This document shows, one piece after another, positions 1 through 6,560 of a DNA stretch of 7,724 bases. Both the position numbers and the translations under genes were made by a program. Position 1 is the first letter of the stretch. The number at the start of each line of letters is the position of its first letter. The stretch spans positions 1 to 7,724 of the forward strand of contig WQUU01000037.1 of NCBI GenBank assembly GCA_009781925.1, given 5' to 3'. Source of the DNA: Bacillota bacterium (GTDB lineage: Bacteria; Bacillota; Clostridia; Oscillospirales; Oscillospiraceae). The notes beneath the pieces are model-generated. The model saw only the letters and a program-made list of their open reading frames with translations. It was not told the origin of the DNA and did not search any database.

Positions 1-21
1 CAAGTCCATTAGTCTCCACCA
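1..21 (+). tRNA. 3' end of a tRNA-like RNA (tRNA-Ala or tmRNA), cut by the window edge
   Basis: The first bases read as the last part of a T-loop (CAAGT), the 3' half of a T-stem (CCATT), the 3' strand of an acceptor stem (AGTCTCC), an A discriminator and an encoded CCA at 19-21. U at the third position from the end of the acceptor strand together with discriminator A is what alanine-accepting RNAs show, namely tRNA-Ala and tmRNA. The anticodon and 5' half lie outside the window, so the choice between these two, or another isotype, stays open. A terminator-like hairpin follows 15 bases later, which fits the end of a transcribed RNA gene. Confidence 0.6.
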
Positions 22-35
22 CCTAGCGCACCACC

Positions 36-72
36 AAAATCCCCAGAAATCTTTGAGATTTCAGGGGATTTT
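36..72. terminator. Probable bidirectional Rho-independent terminator
   Basis: AAAATCCCCAGAAATC (36-51) and GATTTCAGGGGATTTT (57-72) form a 16-position stem with one A-A mismatch and a 5-base loop. Each arm has A/T runs at its outer end, so the RNA from either strand ends the hairpin in a U-run. It lies between the + strand tRNA-like RNA ending at 21 and the minus-strand LuxR gene ending at 265, so it can serve both converging units. Confidence 0.7.
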
Positions 73-264
73 GACATTTAATATTTTTTGAAAAAATACA
101 TATAAATTTTCGCTCAAATATCGTATCTGGTTTAAGTAGCAGGCCCTGGCGTGGATCGACAGAGCCTCCAAGCGGTTGTAAAATAATAAAAATTATTGTT
201 ATTATAACTCTTATTATTACTTTTTATATTGCTTAACCTTTTTTGTATTTTAAAAAATTTTGTT
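73..264. other. AT-rich intergenic spacer
   Basis: No gene is supported here. Most of the stretch is A/T-rich, with a weak A/T-only inverted repeat near 183-220 (AATAATAA against TTATTATT). A short GC-richer island lies at about 138-178. No ribosome binding site, start codon with a plausible frame, or strong hairpin is visible. The LuxR transcript on the minus strand probably runs through it to the hairpin at 36-72. Confidence 0.5.
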
Positions 265-2820
265 CTAAATCAACTTCCGTTCAACGGCGGTGCGAATGAT
301 GTCAGCCACATTTTTGGCGTGCAGCTTTGTATAAATATTTTGAATGTTCATATTTATTGTGCGAAGAGACAACTTCCTTTTGGCGGCGATTTCCGTGCGC
401 GAGAACCCGGCGTACAGATCGTGCAACACCTCTGTCTCCCGAGCGGACAGGGGTACCCAGTCGTTTGCACCGGCGTCTTTTTCATAATCCGCGACCACCA
501 TCGCCTGATAGCGCGCATAAAGGGACGCCTTTTTGTTGATCGTCTGCAGCCATGCTTTCGGAATGCCGCAGTTTAAATCGCGTATGGCGGCGGCGGTCAG
601 GGTACGCATGTCTTTTCCAAGTTCAATAAAAGGCATAGCAATCTCAATAGGCGACGACAGTTCATATGCTTGTTCGAGCGCGGCGCAGGCTCTCGCCTTG
701 TCCCGCATCTGATAGCTGGCACAGGCCTCTATGGCCAGCATCTCTATCCGGCCGTACAGAATTGACTCCCGCTGCTTCATCTCATCAATATAGGCCAGCA
801 GAGGCGTGAAATTTTTTGTCATATAGTGATAGCGCGCTTTCATCTGATTCCCAAAATTCTCCGGGAAAAACGCGTGGTAGTAAGGTGAGAACTTTTCTTT
901 CAGCCAGCCCGGAATCATCTCCGGCAGCCGCAGGATATAATAGTAATAGCCAAGAGCGATATCATAAGTGATAAACCGCTGTGAATAATCTTTTTCGTCC
1001 AGCAGCGCCTCCATCTCTTCCAGCGCCTGTTCGGCCTGTTCACGCTTTCCCTGCGAAAGGGCGCTGCGCATACGGTAAAACAGCGCCCGGTGCACCGTCT
1101 CAAATTGCCTGACCTTCCGGCCTTTTTCTGCAGCGCTGAGGAACCGCGGCTTCGCGTCATCCACTTTTCCCTGATAGAATTTCAGTTCACCCATCGCCAA
1201 ATCGTCCAAGCCGATCAAAATACCGTTCAGGCATCTGTTCACATAGGTGGCCATACGGACTGAGGCGTTCAGGTATTCTTTTCCCGCTTCCGGTTTGCCG
1301 GAGCTGAGTCCGATGGCCCATGGGCCTGGGCTGTTGGCCAACCACTTTCCCGGGGTGATCGGCACGTCGGCCAGGTACTCATCCATCTTGGCAAAATAGA
1401 TATCAAAATCATAGCGTTCGTCTATGGTACTCATAAAAATCCGCATCAGGCCCTGAAAGTAATAAATCAAGCCCAATGTGTGTTTTTGTATGATGCTCTC
1501 CTCGGGCAGCGCGAGAAACTTGTCCTCAAAATATTTGGATAAGGAGGCAAACTCATCTCCTCGGTTTAGGGCAATGACGGTGCGCAGATACATGACGGCC
1601 AAAAAGTCCACCTGTAAAAACATTTCATCCGGAACGCGCCGGAAAACTTCTGTCATATGTTGGGCAAGGTCATACGGCAGAAAGAAAGGAATATCGAACA
1701 GCATAGACACGATCGCGTCATAATTTCCGACCTTTTCATAATAATCCAGCGCATCTACGATGTAATCCTTTTCTTCACACCATTTCGCCGCCGCCTGATA
1801 GGTTCCGCGCTTTTCATCCTCCGAGAGAATGTCTTGTTTCGTGTGCAGAAAATCAAGAAACAAATGATGAATCAGGTAGGCGTTCATGTAGGTGTCATAG
1901 CGGATATAGGCGCTCTGCCGCCGGAATTCGCCCAGAAGTCTTTTATCTCCGGCCACCAGAATCTCGATCAATTCCGCCGGGAGATGCTCGATCAATGAGA
2001 GACAGGCCAAAAAGTGTTTCAGCGGCTCGGAGATCGCGCTCCACACTACCTCCTCCATCAACTGGAACACATTCGGTTTTATGGCGTTTCTGGTATAGCC
2101 GGAATAACCGGGCGATTTTTTCAGGGAACGCGTAACGAAGTTTGCCAAGAAGGGCCAGCCGCTGATGTCCCGATAAATTTCCCGAAAAACCTGGGGCCCC
2201 ACAGACAGATCCTGCTGGCTTAGATAGCGGGTCAGTTCGTTTTCGGTGAAACTTAAATCCTCCTCTTGAATGCTGTATATTGCGTCCCTGATCTGCATGT
2301 CCGTGAGATTGATTTGCGGATTTTCACGACTGATGAGGATAACGGAGCGATTGGCCTGCGCGTTTTGTATAAAATCCTCAATAAAGCCGAGGACAGCGGG
2401 ATTTTTGATCAGATGCAAATCATCCAGAACGGCCAGAAATTTTGGATACTCTGACGTAATCCGGTCACGAATACTAAAATATCGATTCGTCTTATCCAGA
2501 GTATCTGGAAAACCAAGATTTTTTAATTCGTTGGCCGATGTCTCGCTTGCCTTCGCGATCATGTCGACAAAGCTCTCCCAAAAACGGGAGGGTACGTTGT
2601 CATGTTCCGAGAGCTGCATCCACATTGTTGGGATTTTACTTTTTTTTGTAAAATCAGAGACCGCGCGCGTCTTACCATAGCCGGCGCCGGCGCACACGAT
2701 CACCAGTGGCTTCTCTATCGCGGCTTCCAACAGCGCATTGATACGCGGCCGGAACAGGTACTCAGTGCTGTCTGTCGGCGGGCGGAAATTTGTTTGTCTG
2801 TTCAGACTAGTTGTCGCCAT
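265..2820 (-). CDS. Large ATP-dependent LuxR-family (MalT/LAL-type) transcriptional regulator
   Basis: This 851-residue protein has the layout of the MalT-like 'large ATP-binding LuxR' regulators. It has an N-terminal STAND-type NTPase with Walker A AGAGYGKT (44-51) and Walker B FLAVLDDLH (128-136, Asp133-Asp134). A long helical middle of about 500 residues is probably TPR-like and ligand-sensing. A C-terminal LuxR helix-turn-helix spans about 789-851 (PLSARETEVL, then the recognition helix around RTINMNIQNIYTKL). In this family ATP and an inducer drive multimerisation and promoter activation in the cytoplasm. The start is supported by GGAGG (minus strand of 2828-2832), seven bases before the ATG, and by a promoter at 2882-2910. 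The gene is monocistronic and stops with TAG. The inducer and target genes cannot be told from the sequence. The neighbouring sugar operon is possible but unproven, because several units lie between. Confidence 0.9.
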   Translation of the reverse strand: MATTSLNRQTNFRPPTDSTEYLFRPRINALLEAAIEKPLVIVCAGAGYGKTRAVSDFTKKSKIPTMWMQLSEHDNVPSRFWESFVDMIAKASETSANELKNLGFPDTLDKTNRYFSIRDRITSEYPKFLAVLDDLHLIKNPAVLGFIEDFIQNAQANRSVILISRENPQINLTDMQIRDAIYSIQEEDLSFTENELTRYLSQQDLSVGPQVFREIYRDISGWPFLANFVTRSLKKSPGYSGYTRNAIKPNVFQLMEEVVWSAISEPLKHFLACLSLIEHLPAELIEILVAGDKRLLGEFRRQSAYIRYDTYMNAYLIHHLFLDFLHTKQDILSEDEKRGTYQAAAKWCEEKDYIVDALDYYEKVGNYDAIVSMLFDIPFFLPYDLAQHMTEVFRRVPDEMFLQVDFLAVMYLRTVIALNRGDEFASLSKYFEDKFLALPEESIIQKHTLGLIYYFQGLMRIFMSTIDERYDFDIYFAKMDEYLADVPITPGKWLANSPGPWAIGLSSGKPEAGKEYLNASVRMATYVNRCLNGILIGLDDLAMGELKFYQGKVDDAKPRFLSAAEKGRKVRQFETVHRALFYRMRSALSQGKREQAEQALEEMEALLDEKDYSQRFITYDIALGYYYYILRLPEMIPGWLKEKFSPYYHAFFPENFGNQMKARYHYMTKNFTPLLAYIDEMKQRESILYGRIEMLAIEACASYQMRDKARACAALEQAYELSSPIEIAMPFIELGKDMRTLTAAAIRDLNCGIPKAWLQTINKKASLYARYQAMVVADYEKDAGANDWVPLSARETEVLHDLYAGFSRTEIAAKRKLSLRTINMNIQNIYTKLHAKNVADIIRTAVERKLI

Positions 2821-2881
2821 TGAAATACCTCCATACTGCCCAAGTCCCCGTCCTTCCTGGATACTTTTGGGTTTTCAATGT

Positions 2882-2910
2882 ATTATACTACCTTAAAAAC
2901 TATTTTGCAA
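2882..2910 (-). promoter_or_regulatory. Sigma-A type promoter of the LuxR regulator
   Basis: On the minus strand, TTGCAA (2905-2910) is separated by exactly 17 bases from a perfect TATAAT (2882-2887). Transcription would start near 2875, giving a leader of about 55 nt that contains the GGAGG ribosome binding site of the LuxR gene. Confidence 0.75.
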
Positions 2911-3030
2911 CAGAGAAGACGTGGTTTTGCGAAAAGAATTTCCATAATTTGGTTCATTATATGGGGGCCTCATAAAGATATACTTGTTATTAGATTATAT
3001 AATCCTGACGTGCTCCGGCTTCCCGGATGG
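2911..3030. other. Intergenic spacer upstream of the LuxR promoter
   Basis: No gene is supported. A perfect 12-bp palindrome, GATTATATAATC, lies at 2993-3004. A second TATAAT-like box sits on the minus strand at about 2956-2961 without a good -35 partner. This stretch could carry upstream control sites of the LuxR gene, but nothing here is diagnostic. Confidence 0.4.
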
Positions 3031-3067
3031 ACAATAAAACAACCGCCGAAACTGGTATCGTCGGCGG
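3031..3067 (-). terminator. Rho-independent terminator, second in a tandem pair
   Basis: On the minus strand CCGCCGA (3067-3061) pairs with TCGGCGG (3049-3043) around an 11-base loop, followed at once by the U-rich tract TTGTTTTATTG (3041-3031). It lies downstream of the terminator at 3137-3188 and upstream of the LuxR promoter. It therefore probably acts as a backup stop insulating the LuxR gene from Rrf2 transcription. Confidence 0.6.
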
Positions 3068-3136
3068 GGCATTTCAGTACAAAATATATGTTTTTCAGTG
3101 TCGCCCTCTCTTAATGATCGGTCGGCACTCCGTTTT

Positions 3137-3188
3137 AAAAAGGGCTCTGCGCCCGCCCTCCCCCGATCAACGGGCGCAGGCGCAGAGC
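3137..3188 (-). terminator. Rho-independent terminator of the Rrf2 gene
   Basis: On the minus strand GCTCTGCGC (3188-3180) pairs perfectly with GCGCAGAGC (3152-3144). An alternative 9-bp register, CGGGCGCAG with CTGCGCCCG, is possible because the right arm carries a doubled GCGCAG. Three C residues and five T residues (3141-3137) follow the stem. The hairpin lies about 120 bases past the Rrf2 stop codon. Confidence 0.7.
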
Positions 3189-3233
3189 AAATAAGGAGAT
3201 AAATCAAGAACAACTACGTATTTCGCAGCATCC

Positions 3234-3265
3234 CCGTGTGTGTCAAATTCCTTTGGCACACACGG
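3234..3265. repeat. Strong 14-position inverted repeat in the Rrf2 3' region
   Basis: CCGTGTGTG (3234-3242) matches CACACACGG (3257-3265) perfectly. The stem continues through a T-G pair and CAAA/TTTG to a TTCC loop. No U-run follows on either strand, so it is not a canonical terminator. It lies between the Rrf2 stop codon and the terminator at 3137-3188, so it would be part of the Rrf2 mRNA 3' untranslated region, where it could block 3' exonucleases. Confidence 0.6.
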
Positions 3266-3305
3266 CGGCGCTCCGCCGGAACCAAACGAAACGGCTCTTC
3301 TTGGG

Positions 3306-3704
3306 TCAGTCTTCCACGATATCCGCGACAGGGATGTTCAGGTGCTCTTCCAGAGCCCTCTGCGCTTTCAAATACACCTGTCTGGTGGGGCAGACGGCCA
3401 CGCAGTTGTGGCTGCAGAGTTTGTCCTCCTCCATGCATCGGTTGATGAACATGGTGGGCTCCATGGCCTTGATGACAGCCCAGAGAGTTAATTCTCTGGG
3501 GTCTCTCGCGAGATAGTAGCCGCCCACCGCGCCCTTTATGGACGCGATAATTTTGTGCTCTCGCAGGGTGACTATGATGTTGATCAAGTACTTGGGCGGA
3601 ATCCCCATTTTCTCCGCGATATCTACAGAGCACATGGAGTTTCCGTTTGCGGCGAGGCAAACCACGGCGCTAATCGCGTAGTCGGTGGCGGTTTTTAATT
3701 GCAT
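3306..3704 (-). CDS. Rrf2-family transcriptional regulator with a probable Fe-S cluster cysteine motif
   Basis: At 132 residues this is a typical full-length Rrf2 protein. It opens with the family N-terminus (MQLKTATDYAISAVVCLA), followed by a winged helix-turn-helix in which SVDIAEKMGIPPKYL (about 26-40) precedes the recognition region. The wing motif KGAVGGYYLARDP spans about 57-69. The C-terminal dimer region holds a cysteine cluster at Cys90, Cys97, Cys101 and Cys105. Relatives such as IscR and NsrR bind an Fe-S cluster through three nearby cysteines and sense cluster status, iron, oxygen or nitric oxide. Two further cysteines (16, 25) lie in the DNA-binding half. An AAGGG-like ribosome binding site precedes the ATG. 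The gene stands alone, without isc/suf or cysteine genes beside it, so its targets are unknown. It may regulate itself through the palindrome at 3807-3821. Confidence 0.9.
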   Translation of the reverse strand: MQLKTATDYAISAVVCLAANGNSMCSVDIAEKMGIPPKYLINIIVTLREHKIIASIKGAVGGYYLARDPRELTLWAVIKAMEPTMFINRCMEEDKLCSHNCVAVCPTRQVYLKAQRALEEHLNIPVADIVED

Positions 3705-3798
3705 TTCTCTGTCCCTTTCTAAATTTCTCTTTTCAATTTTTTCTCATGAAAGAGCTTTTGCTTACAATTCACTGCATATAATAGCTAACTTCTTTAAT

Positions 3799-3821
3799 AT
3801 TATAATAAAGGATTGTCCTTT
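3799..3821 (-). promoter_or_regulatory. Candidate Rrf2 promoter -10 box with overlapping operator palindrome
   Basis: On the minus strand a TATAAT (3804-3799) lies about 95 bases upstream of the Rrf2 start. Directly upstream of it is a perfect inverted repeat, AAAGGA-N3-TCCTTT (15 bp, 3807-3821), placed in the -10/-35 spacer where a bound repressor would block RNA polymerase. No convincing -35 hexamer is seen at 17 bases. That could mean a factor-dependent or weak promoter, or a chance -10 match in AT-rich DNA. Confidence 0.45.
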
Positions 3822-3892
3822 CGCATACTACGTAACAAATAAAAAAAATATCTTTCGCAAAAATACGCAATAAAAACACCCTGCCATGCTGA

Positions 3893-3968
3893 AACATCGT
3901 TGAGAAGCTGGCGCAAGCCGTTCTTCATGCGCGGGCGCTGTTCCCGGACAGCAGTCTCGCGGATATGT
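3893..3968 (+). pseudogene. Relic of an MmeI-type DNA methyltransferase C-terminal region
   Basis: In the frame with codons beginning at 3893, the translation reads TSFEKLAQAVLHARALF, then PDSSLADM. This resembles the conserved segment near the C-terminus of MmeI-like class I SAM-dependent DNA methyltransferases (restriction-modification proteins of roughly 900 residues), where a 'LAxAVLxARxxxPDSSLADLYDP' pattern recurs. The match rests on my recall of the family, not a search. It breaks off exactly where YDPLTMPP would follow, and the frame then stops at about 3984. No start codon with a ribosome binding site belongs to it, and the rest of the methyltransferase is absent from the window. It is best read as a fragment left by deletion. 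Confidence 0.45.
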
Positions 3969-4825
3969 CACGCTCGACGATTTGAACGACCGTGCGTTGG
4001 CAAAGAACGATCCCAAATTATTTTTTCAAATTCATAAGCCGCCGATTCTGATTGACGAGGTACAGTACGCGCCGGAGCTATTTCCGTACATCAAAATCCA
4101 CGTCGATCAAAAAAACAGCCCCGGAGACTTTTGGCTCACGGGGTCGCAGGTGTTTCAGCTCATGCGCGGCGTCCAGGAATCTCTCACAGGGCGCGTCTGT
4201 CTGCTGAATATGTCGTCCATGTCGCAGGCGGAAATTTGCGGTTACGCGACCAAGCCGTTTCAATTGGACATTGGCAAGCTCACGGCAAGAGCCAAAGAAG
4301 TCCGGTCAGTCGATACCCAGGAGCTCTATCGGCGTATCTTTCGTGGTGGGATGCCCGCTCTGGCGAGCGGCCAGTATTCAGACCGCCGTTCTGTTTACAG
4401 CAGTTATATTGGCACGTATCTTGACCGCGACGTGAAAGGACTTTCCGGGACAATCGACTCGCTGAAATTTATAGACTTCGTCACGGCCACCGCCGCGCTG
4501 ACCGGGCAAGATGAGCGGCGCTATTTTGGAGAATTTCGCCGTGGCCGAGATTCTGAAAAGCTATCGCAACTGCGGCATAGAGCCCGCGATCTATTACTAT
4601 CGCGACAGAGATACAAAAGAAATCGACGTGATTTTGGAGAGTGACGGGGAACTGCACCCCATTGAGATCAAGAAGACAGCCACGCCCGCATCACAACTCA
4701 CGCGCGTGTTCAAGGTAATTGAAAAATCTCCGCTGATGCGCGGAACCGGGGCTGTGCTGTGTACGACGGATAAGCTGTCGGCCTTTGACAGCGGCAATTT
4801 GATTGTACCGATTTCGCTGGTGTAG
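3961..4825 (+). pseudogene. Degraded AAA+ ATPase with DUF4143 domain
   Basis: Intact family members are about 400 residues. They have an N-terminal Walker A (RQxGKT), a Walker B with IDEVQ, an LTGS sensor, and a C-terminal DUF4143 region with a nuclease-like fold. Here the frame begins at GYVTLDDLNDRALAKNDP (from 3961), so the first ~50-60 residues with Walker A are gone. Walker B PILIDEVQYAP and FWLTGSQ are intact, followed by ESLTGRV, FRGGMPAL and YIGTYLDRDVK. After TATAALTGQ (about 4509) the frame jumps by +2 to SGAILENFAVAEILKSY and continues to the natural C-terminus (EIDVILESDGELHPIEIKKT, ending near LIVPISLV, stop 4823-4825). Compared with relatives, about 90 residues are missing at the jump. 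The ORF that starts at a TTG at 3982 is therefore not a real gene. The family's role is poorly known, and this copy cannot be functional as an ATPase. Confidence 0.85.
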
Positions 4826-4919
4826 TCTAAAGCTTAAACGCGGCTCGCCTCAGAGCGCTACAAAGCCCTCAACAGCGCGGTTGGGCGTGTAAAACAGTTT
4901 TTTTCTTCTAACGCGGAAC

Positions 4920-5969
4920 TCACTCGTCAAACACGACTGCGACTTTGCCGCAGTTGCCGCCGTCCATCAGCGCGTAGGCCTTGTCCGCCTCGTCCAGTGA
5001 AAAGCGGTGGGTCACGAGGTCTTCGGGGTGGATGCCCCAGCGATCCAGCTTGTTCACCAACTCTTCCATACGCCAAGTGCTGGTCACCCAGGAGCCGTAG
5101 ATGGTCTTCTGGTCGTGGATGATGTCCGGGCTGGGGTTGAACTCCACCGTGCCGCCCTCGCCCACGAAGGCGATCTTGCCCCATTTCGCCGTAGCGCGGA
5201 TGGCCGTCTGACGGGCCAGGGTGTTGCCGGAGCAGTCCACCGCGCGCTCTACGCCGCGTCCGTTTGTCAGGCGGCGGACTTCGCTTAAAACGTCGTCGTT
5301 CGGTCCGAACACATAGTCGGCCAGACCCTTCTCCCGAGCCAGATTGCAGCGGTACGCGCTGACATCGGAGCCGAACAGCTTTTCGGCGCCCATGGCGCGG
5401 GCCAGCATCAGCACCGCCAGGCCCACCGGGCCGAGACCGGTCACCAATACCGCGTCGGTACCGGAAACGCCGATCTTGAGCAGACCCTCATAGACCGTGC
5501 CGAAGCCGCAGGCCACCTGCGCCCCATCCACATAGCTCAGGGAATCCGGGAGCGGGATCAGATCCCGCTCCTCCGCGAGCATGTAGGGGGCCATGCCGCC
5601 GTCCCGCTGCCAGCCGTAGGCGGCGCGGTGCGCACTGGTACAGGAGATCTGATAACCCTGGCGGCAGTCCATGCAGACACCGCAGCCGGAGATGTGATAG
5701 ACCACCACCCGGTCGCCCTGTTTGAAGCGTTTGAGGCCGGGGCCGCACTTGACGATCTGGCCGGACGGCTCATGTCCGGCGATTTTGTCCTGATAGCCCT
5801 CCGGGCCCTTGCCGGTGTGCTCCCGGTAGATCGCCCGGATGTCGCTGCCGCAGATGGTGGAGGCTTTGGTCTTCAGCAGAACCTGGCCGTATCCGGGCTC
5901 TGGGATCGGGACGTCTTTGAATACGACGCTGCTGTCTCCTGGCAAGTAGGCGGCTTTCATTGTTTGCAT
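4920..5969 (-). CDS. Zinc-dependent medium-chain alcohol/polyol dehydrogenase
   Basis: This 349-residue protein belongs to the medium-chain dehydrogenase family (sorbitol, threonine and alcohol dehydrogenase relatives) and oxidises or reduces a hydroxyl/carbonyl pair with NAD(H). Visible features are catalytic zinc ligands Cys40 and His66-Glu67 (GHE motif), and structural zinc cysteines 96, 99, 102 and 110 (CGVCMDC...C). The Rossmann motif GLGPVG spans 178-183, with Asp202 at the end of the second strand, which favours NAD over NADP. Cys154 may be a further active-site zinc ligand. The ATG at 5967-5969 is chosen because AGGAG lies about seven bases upstream; a longer frame reaching 6005 lacks this. 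It is the last gene of the operon, 45 bases after the FucU-like gene. The partners suggest a sugar or sugar-derived polyol as substrate. No clear terminator follows the stop codon. Confidence 0.9.
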   Translation of the reverse strand: MQTMKAAYLPGDSSVVFKDVPIPEPGYGQVLLKTKASTICGSDIRAIYREHTGKGPEGYQDKIAGHEPSGQIVKCGPGLKRFKQGDRVVVYHISGCGVCMDCRQGYQISCTSAHRAAYGWQRDGGMAPYMLAEERDLIPLPDSLSYVDGAQVACGFGTVYEGLLKIGVSGTDAVLVTGLGPVGLAVLMLARAMGAEKLFGSDVSAYRCNLAREKGLADYVFGPNDDVLSEVRRLTNGRGVERAVDCSGNTLARQTAIRATAKWGKIAFVGEGGTVEFNPSPDIIHDQKTIYGSWVTSTWRMEELVNKLDRWGIHPEDLVTHRFSLDEADKAYALMDGGNCGKVAVVFDE

Positions 5970-6014
5970 GACGAAACTCCTCTCTGATGATTTCCTTAGT
6001 ATCACCGAAACGCG

Positions 6015-6461
6015 TTAGGCGATCACACCTTTTTGAATGATCACATTGGCATAGACGGATTTCTCGCCGGTCTGAACAATACAATAGGCCTTTTTGGCCT
6101 GCTCATAGAATTCAAACCGCTCATAAAAGCCAAATTTGTCTGCCGCGCCCTCCTCATGCCGCGCCGCGACCTCCTTGTAGGTCTCCCAGATGGGGATGGG
6201 GAGCTCCGCGTCGCAGTCCATTTTTTGCATCAGCCTGAGCGGGAATTCCACATAGGCGTCTGTGGGGATCACAGTCAAAATGGCGTCCAGCAGTTCGGGT
6301 ACGCCGTGTCCGTCGGCGCGCAGGTACAACGCGTGCCCAACCCGGGCGACGCCCGCGCCGGGGAAGTTGCCGTCGCCTATGACGACGGTGTCGCCATGGC
6401 CCATTTCGTCCAGCGCCTTCAGAAGTTCGGGAGACAAGATGCCCGGTATATTTTTTAACAT
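6015..6461 (-). CDS. fucU: L-fucose mutarotase-like protein (FucU/RbsD family)
   Basis: The 148 residues match the full length of FucU proteins, cytoplasmic enzymes that interconvert the alpha and beta anomers of L-fucose (RbsD does this for ribose pyranose/furanose forms). Diagnostic segments are the N-terminus MLKNIPGILSPELLKALDEM, the GHGD motif with the probable catalytic His22, and the IGDGNFP segment with Asp30. The C-terminal block ERFEFYEQAKKAYCIVQTGE (114-133) leads to the YANVIIQKGVI end that closes the family. An AAGGA ribosome binding site precedes the ATG by about eight bases. It sits between a sugar-binding lipoprotein gene and a dehydrogenase gene on the same strand, so it probably supplies the usable anomer of an imported sugar. 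Fucose is the best guess; a related 6-deoxy or other hexose is possible. Confidence 0.88.
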   Translation of the reverse strand: MLKNIPGILSPELLKALDEMGHGDTVVIGDGNFPGAGVARVGHALYLRADGHGVPELLDAILTVIPTDAYVEFPLRLMQKMDCDAELPIPIWETYKEVAARHEEGAADKFGFYERFEFYEQAKKAYCIVQTGEKSVYANVIIQKGVIA

Positions 6462-6494
6462 AGCGGATTTCCTTTCCGTAAAAATTGATGCATG

Positions 6495-6535
6495 ACAGTT
6501 TATTCGCCCCCCTCTCCGGGGGGCGAATAAACTGT
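6495..6535 (-). terminator. Perfect 18-bp intercistronic stem-loop after the sugar-binding protein gene
   Basis: ACAGTTTATTCGCCCCCC (6495-6512) and its exact complement (6518-6535) enclose a 5-base loop. On the minus strand it lies 25 bases after the binding-protein stop codon and 33 bases before the fucU start. The only T-run (TTTTT) begins about ten bases past the stem, so termination is probably partial. Such hairpins behind binding-protein genes commonly protect the upstream mRNA from 3' decay and lower expression of the downstream genes. That role is inferred here. Confidence 0.7.
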
Positions 6536-6560
6536 GGATCGAAATGCGCTTCGTTATGGT

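Noticed and set aside
61..182. Minus-strand open frame reading NRLEALSIHARACYLNQIRY
   Set aside because: It has no start codon or ribosome binding site and no recognised family, and it overlaps the terminator and AT-rich spacer; probably chance.
2995..3213. 72-codon minus-strand frame upstream of the LuxR promoter
   Set aside because: It runs through two Rho-independent terminators and has no family resemblance, so it is not a credible gene.
3214..3660. 148-codon minus-strand frame overlapping the Rrf2 gene
   Set aside because: It is a shifted frame of the Rrf2 gene; the Rrf2 frame carries clear domain motifs and this one is Arg/His-rich without any.
3828..4016. 62-codon minus-strand frame over the relic region
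   Set aside because: It is antisense to the methyltransferase/ATPase debris and crosses the AT-rich spacer without motif or ribosome binding site.
4840..4919. Possible coding relic reading RYKALNSAVGRVKQFF on the + strand
   Set aside because: It has a protein-like composition and follows the debris, but I cannot match it to a family with confidence, and it runs antisense into the dehydrogenase gene.
5970..6005. Upstream extension of the dehydrogenase by 12 residues (start at 6005)
   Set aside because: The AGGAG ribosome binding site lies inside this stretch and points to the ATG at 5967-5969, and the family N-terminus fits the shorter protein.
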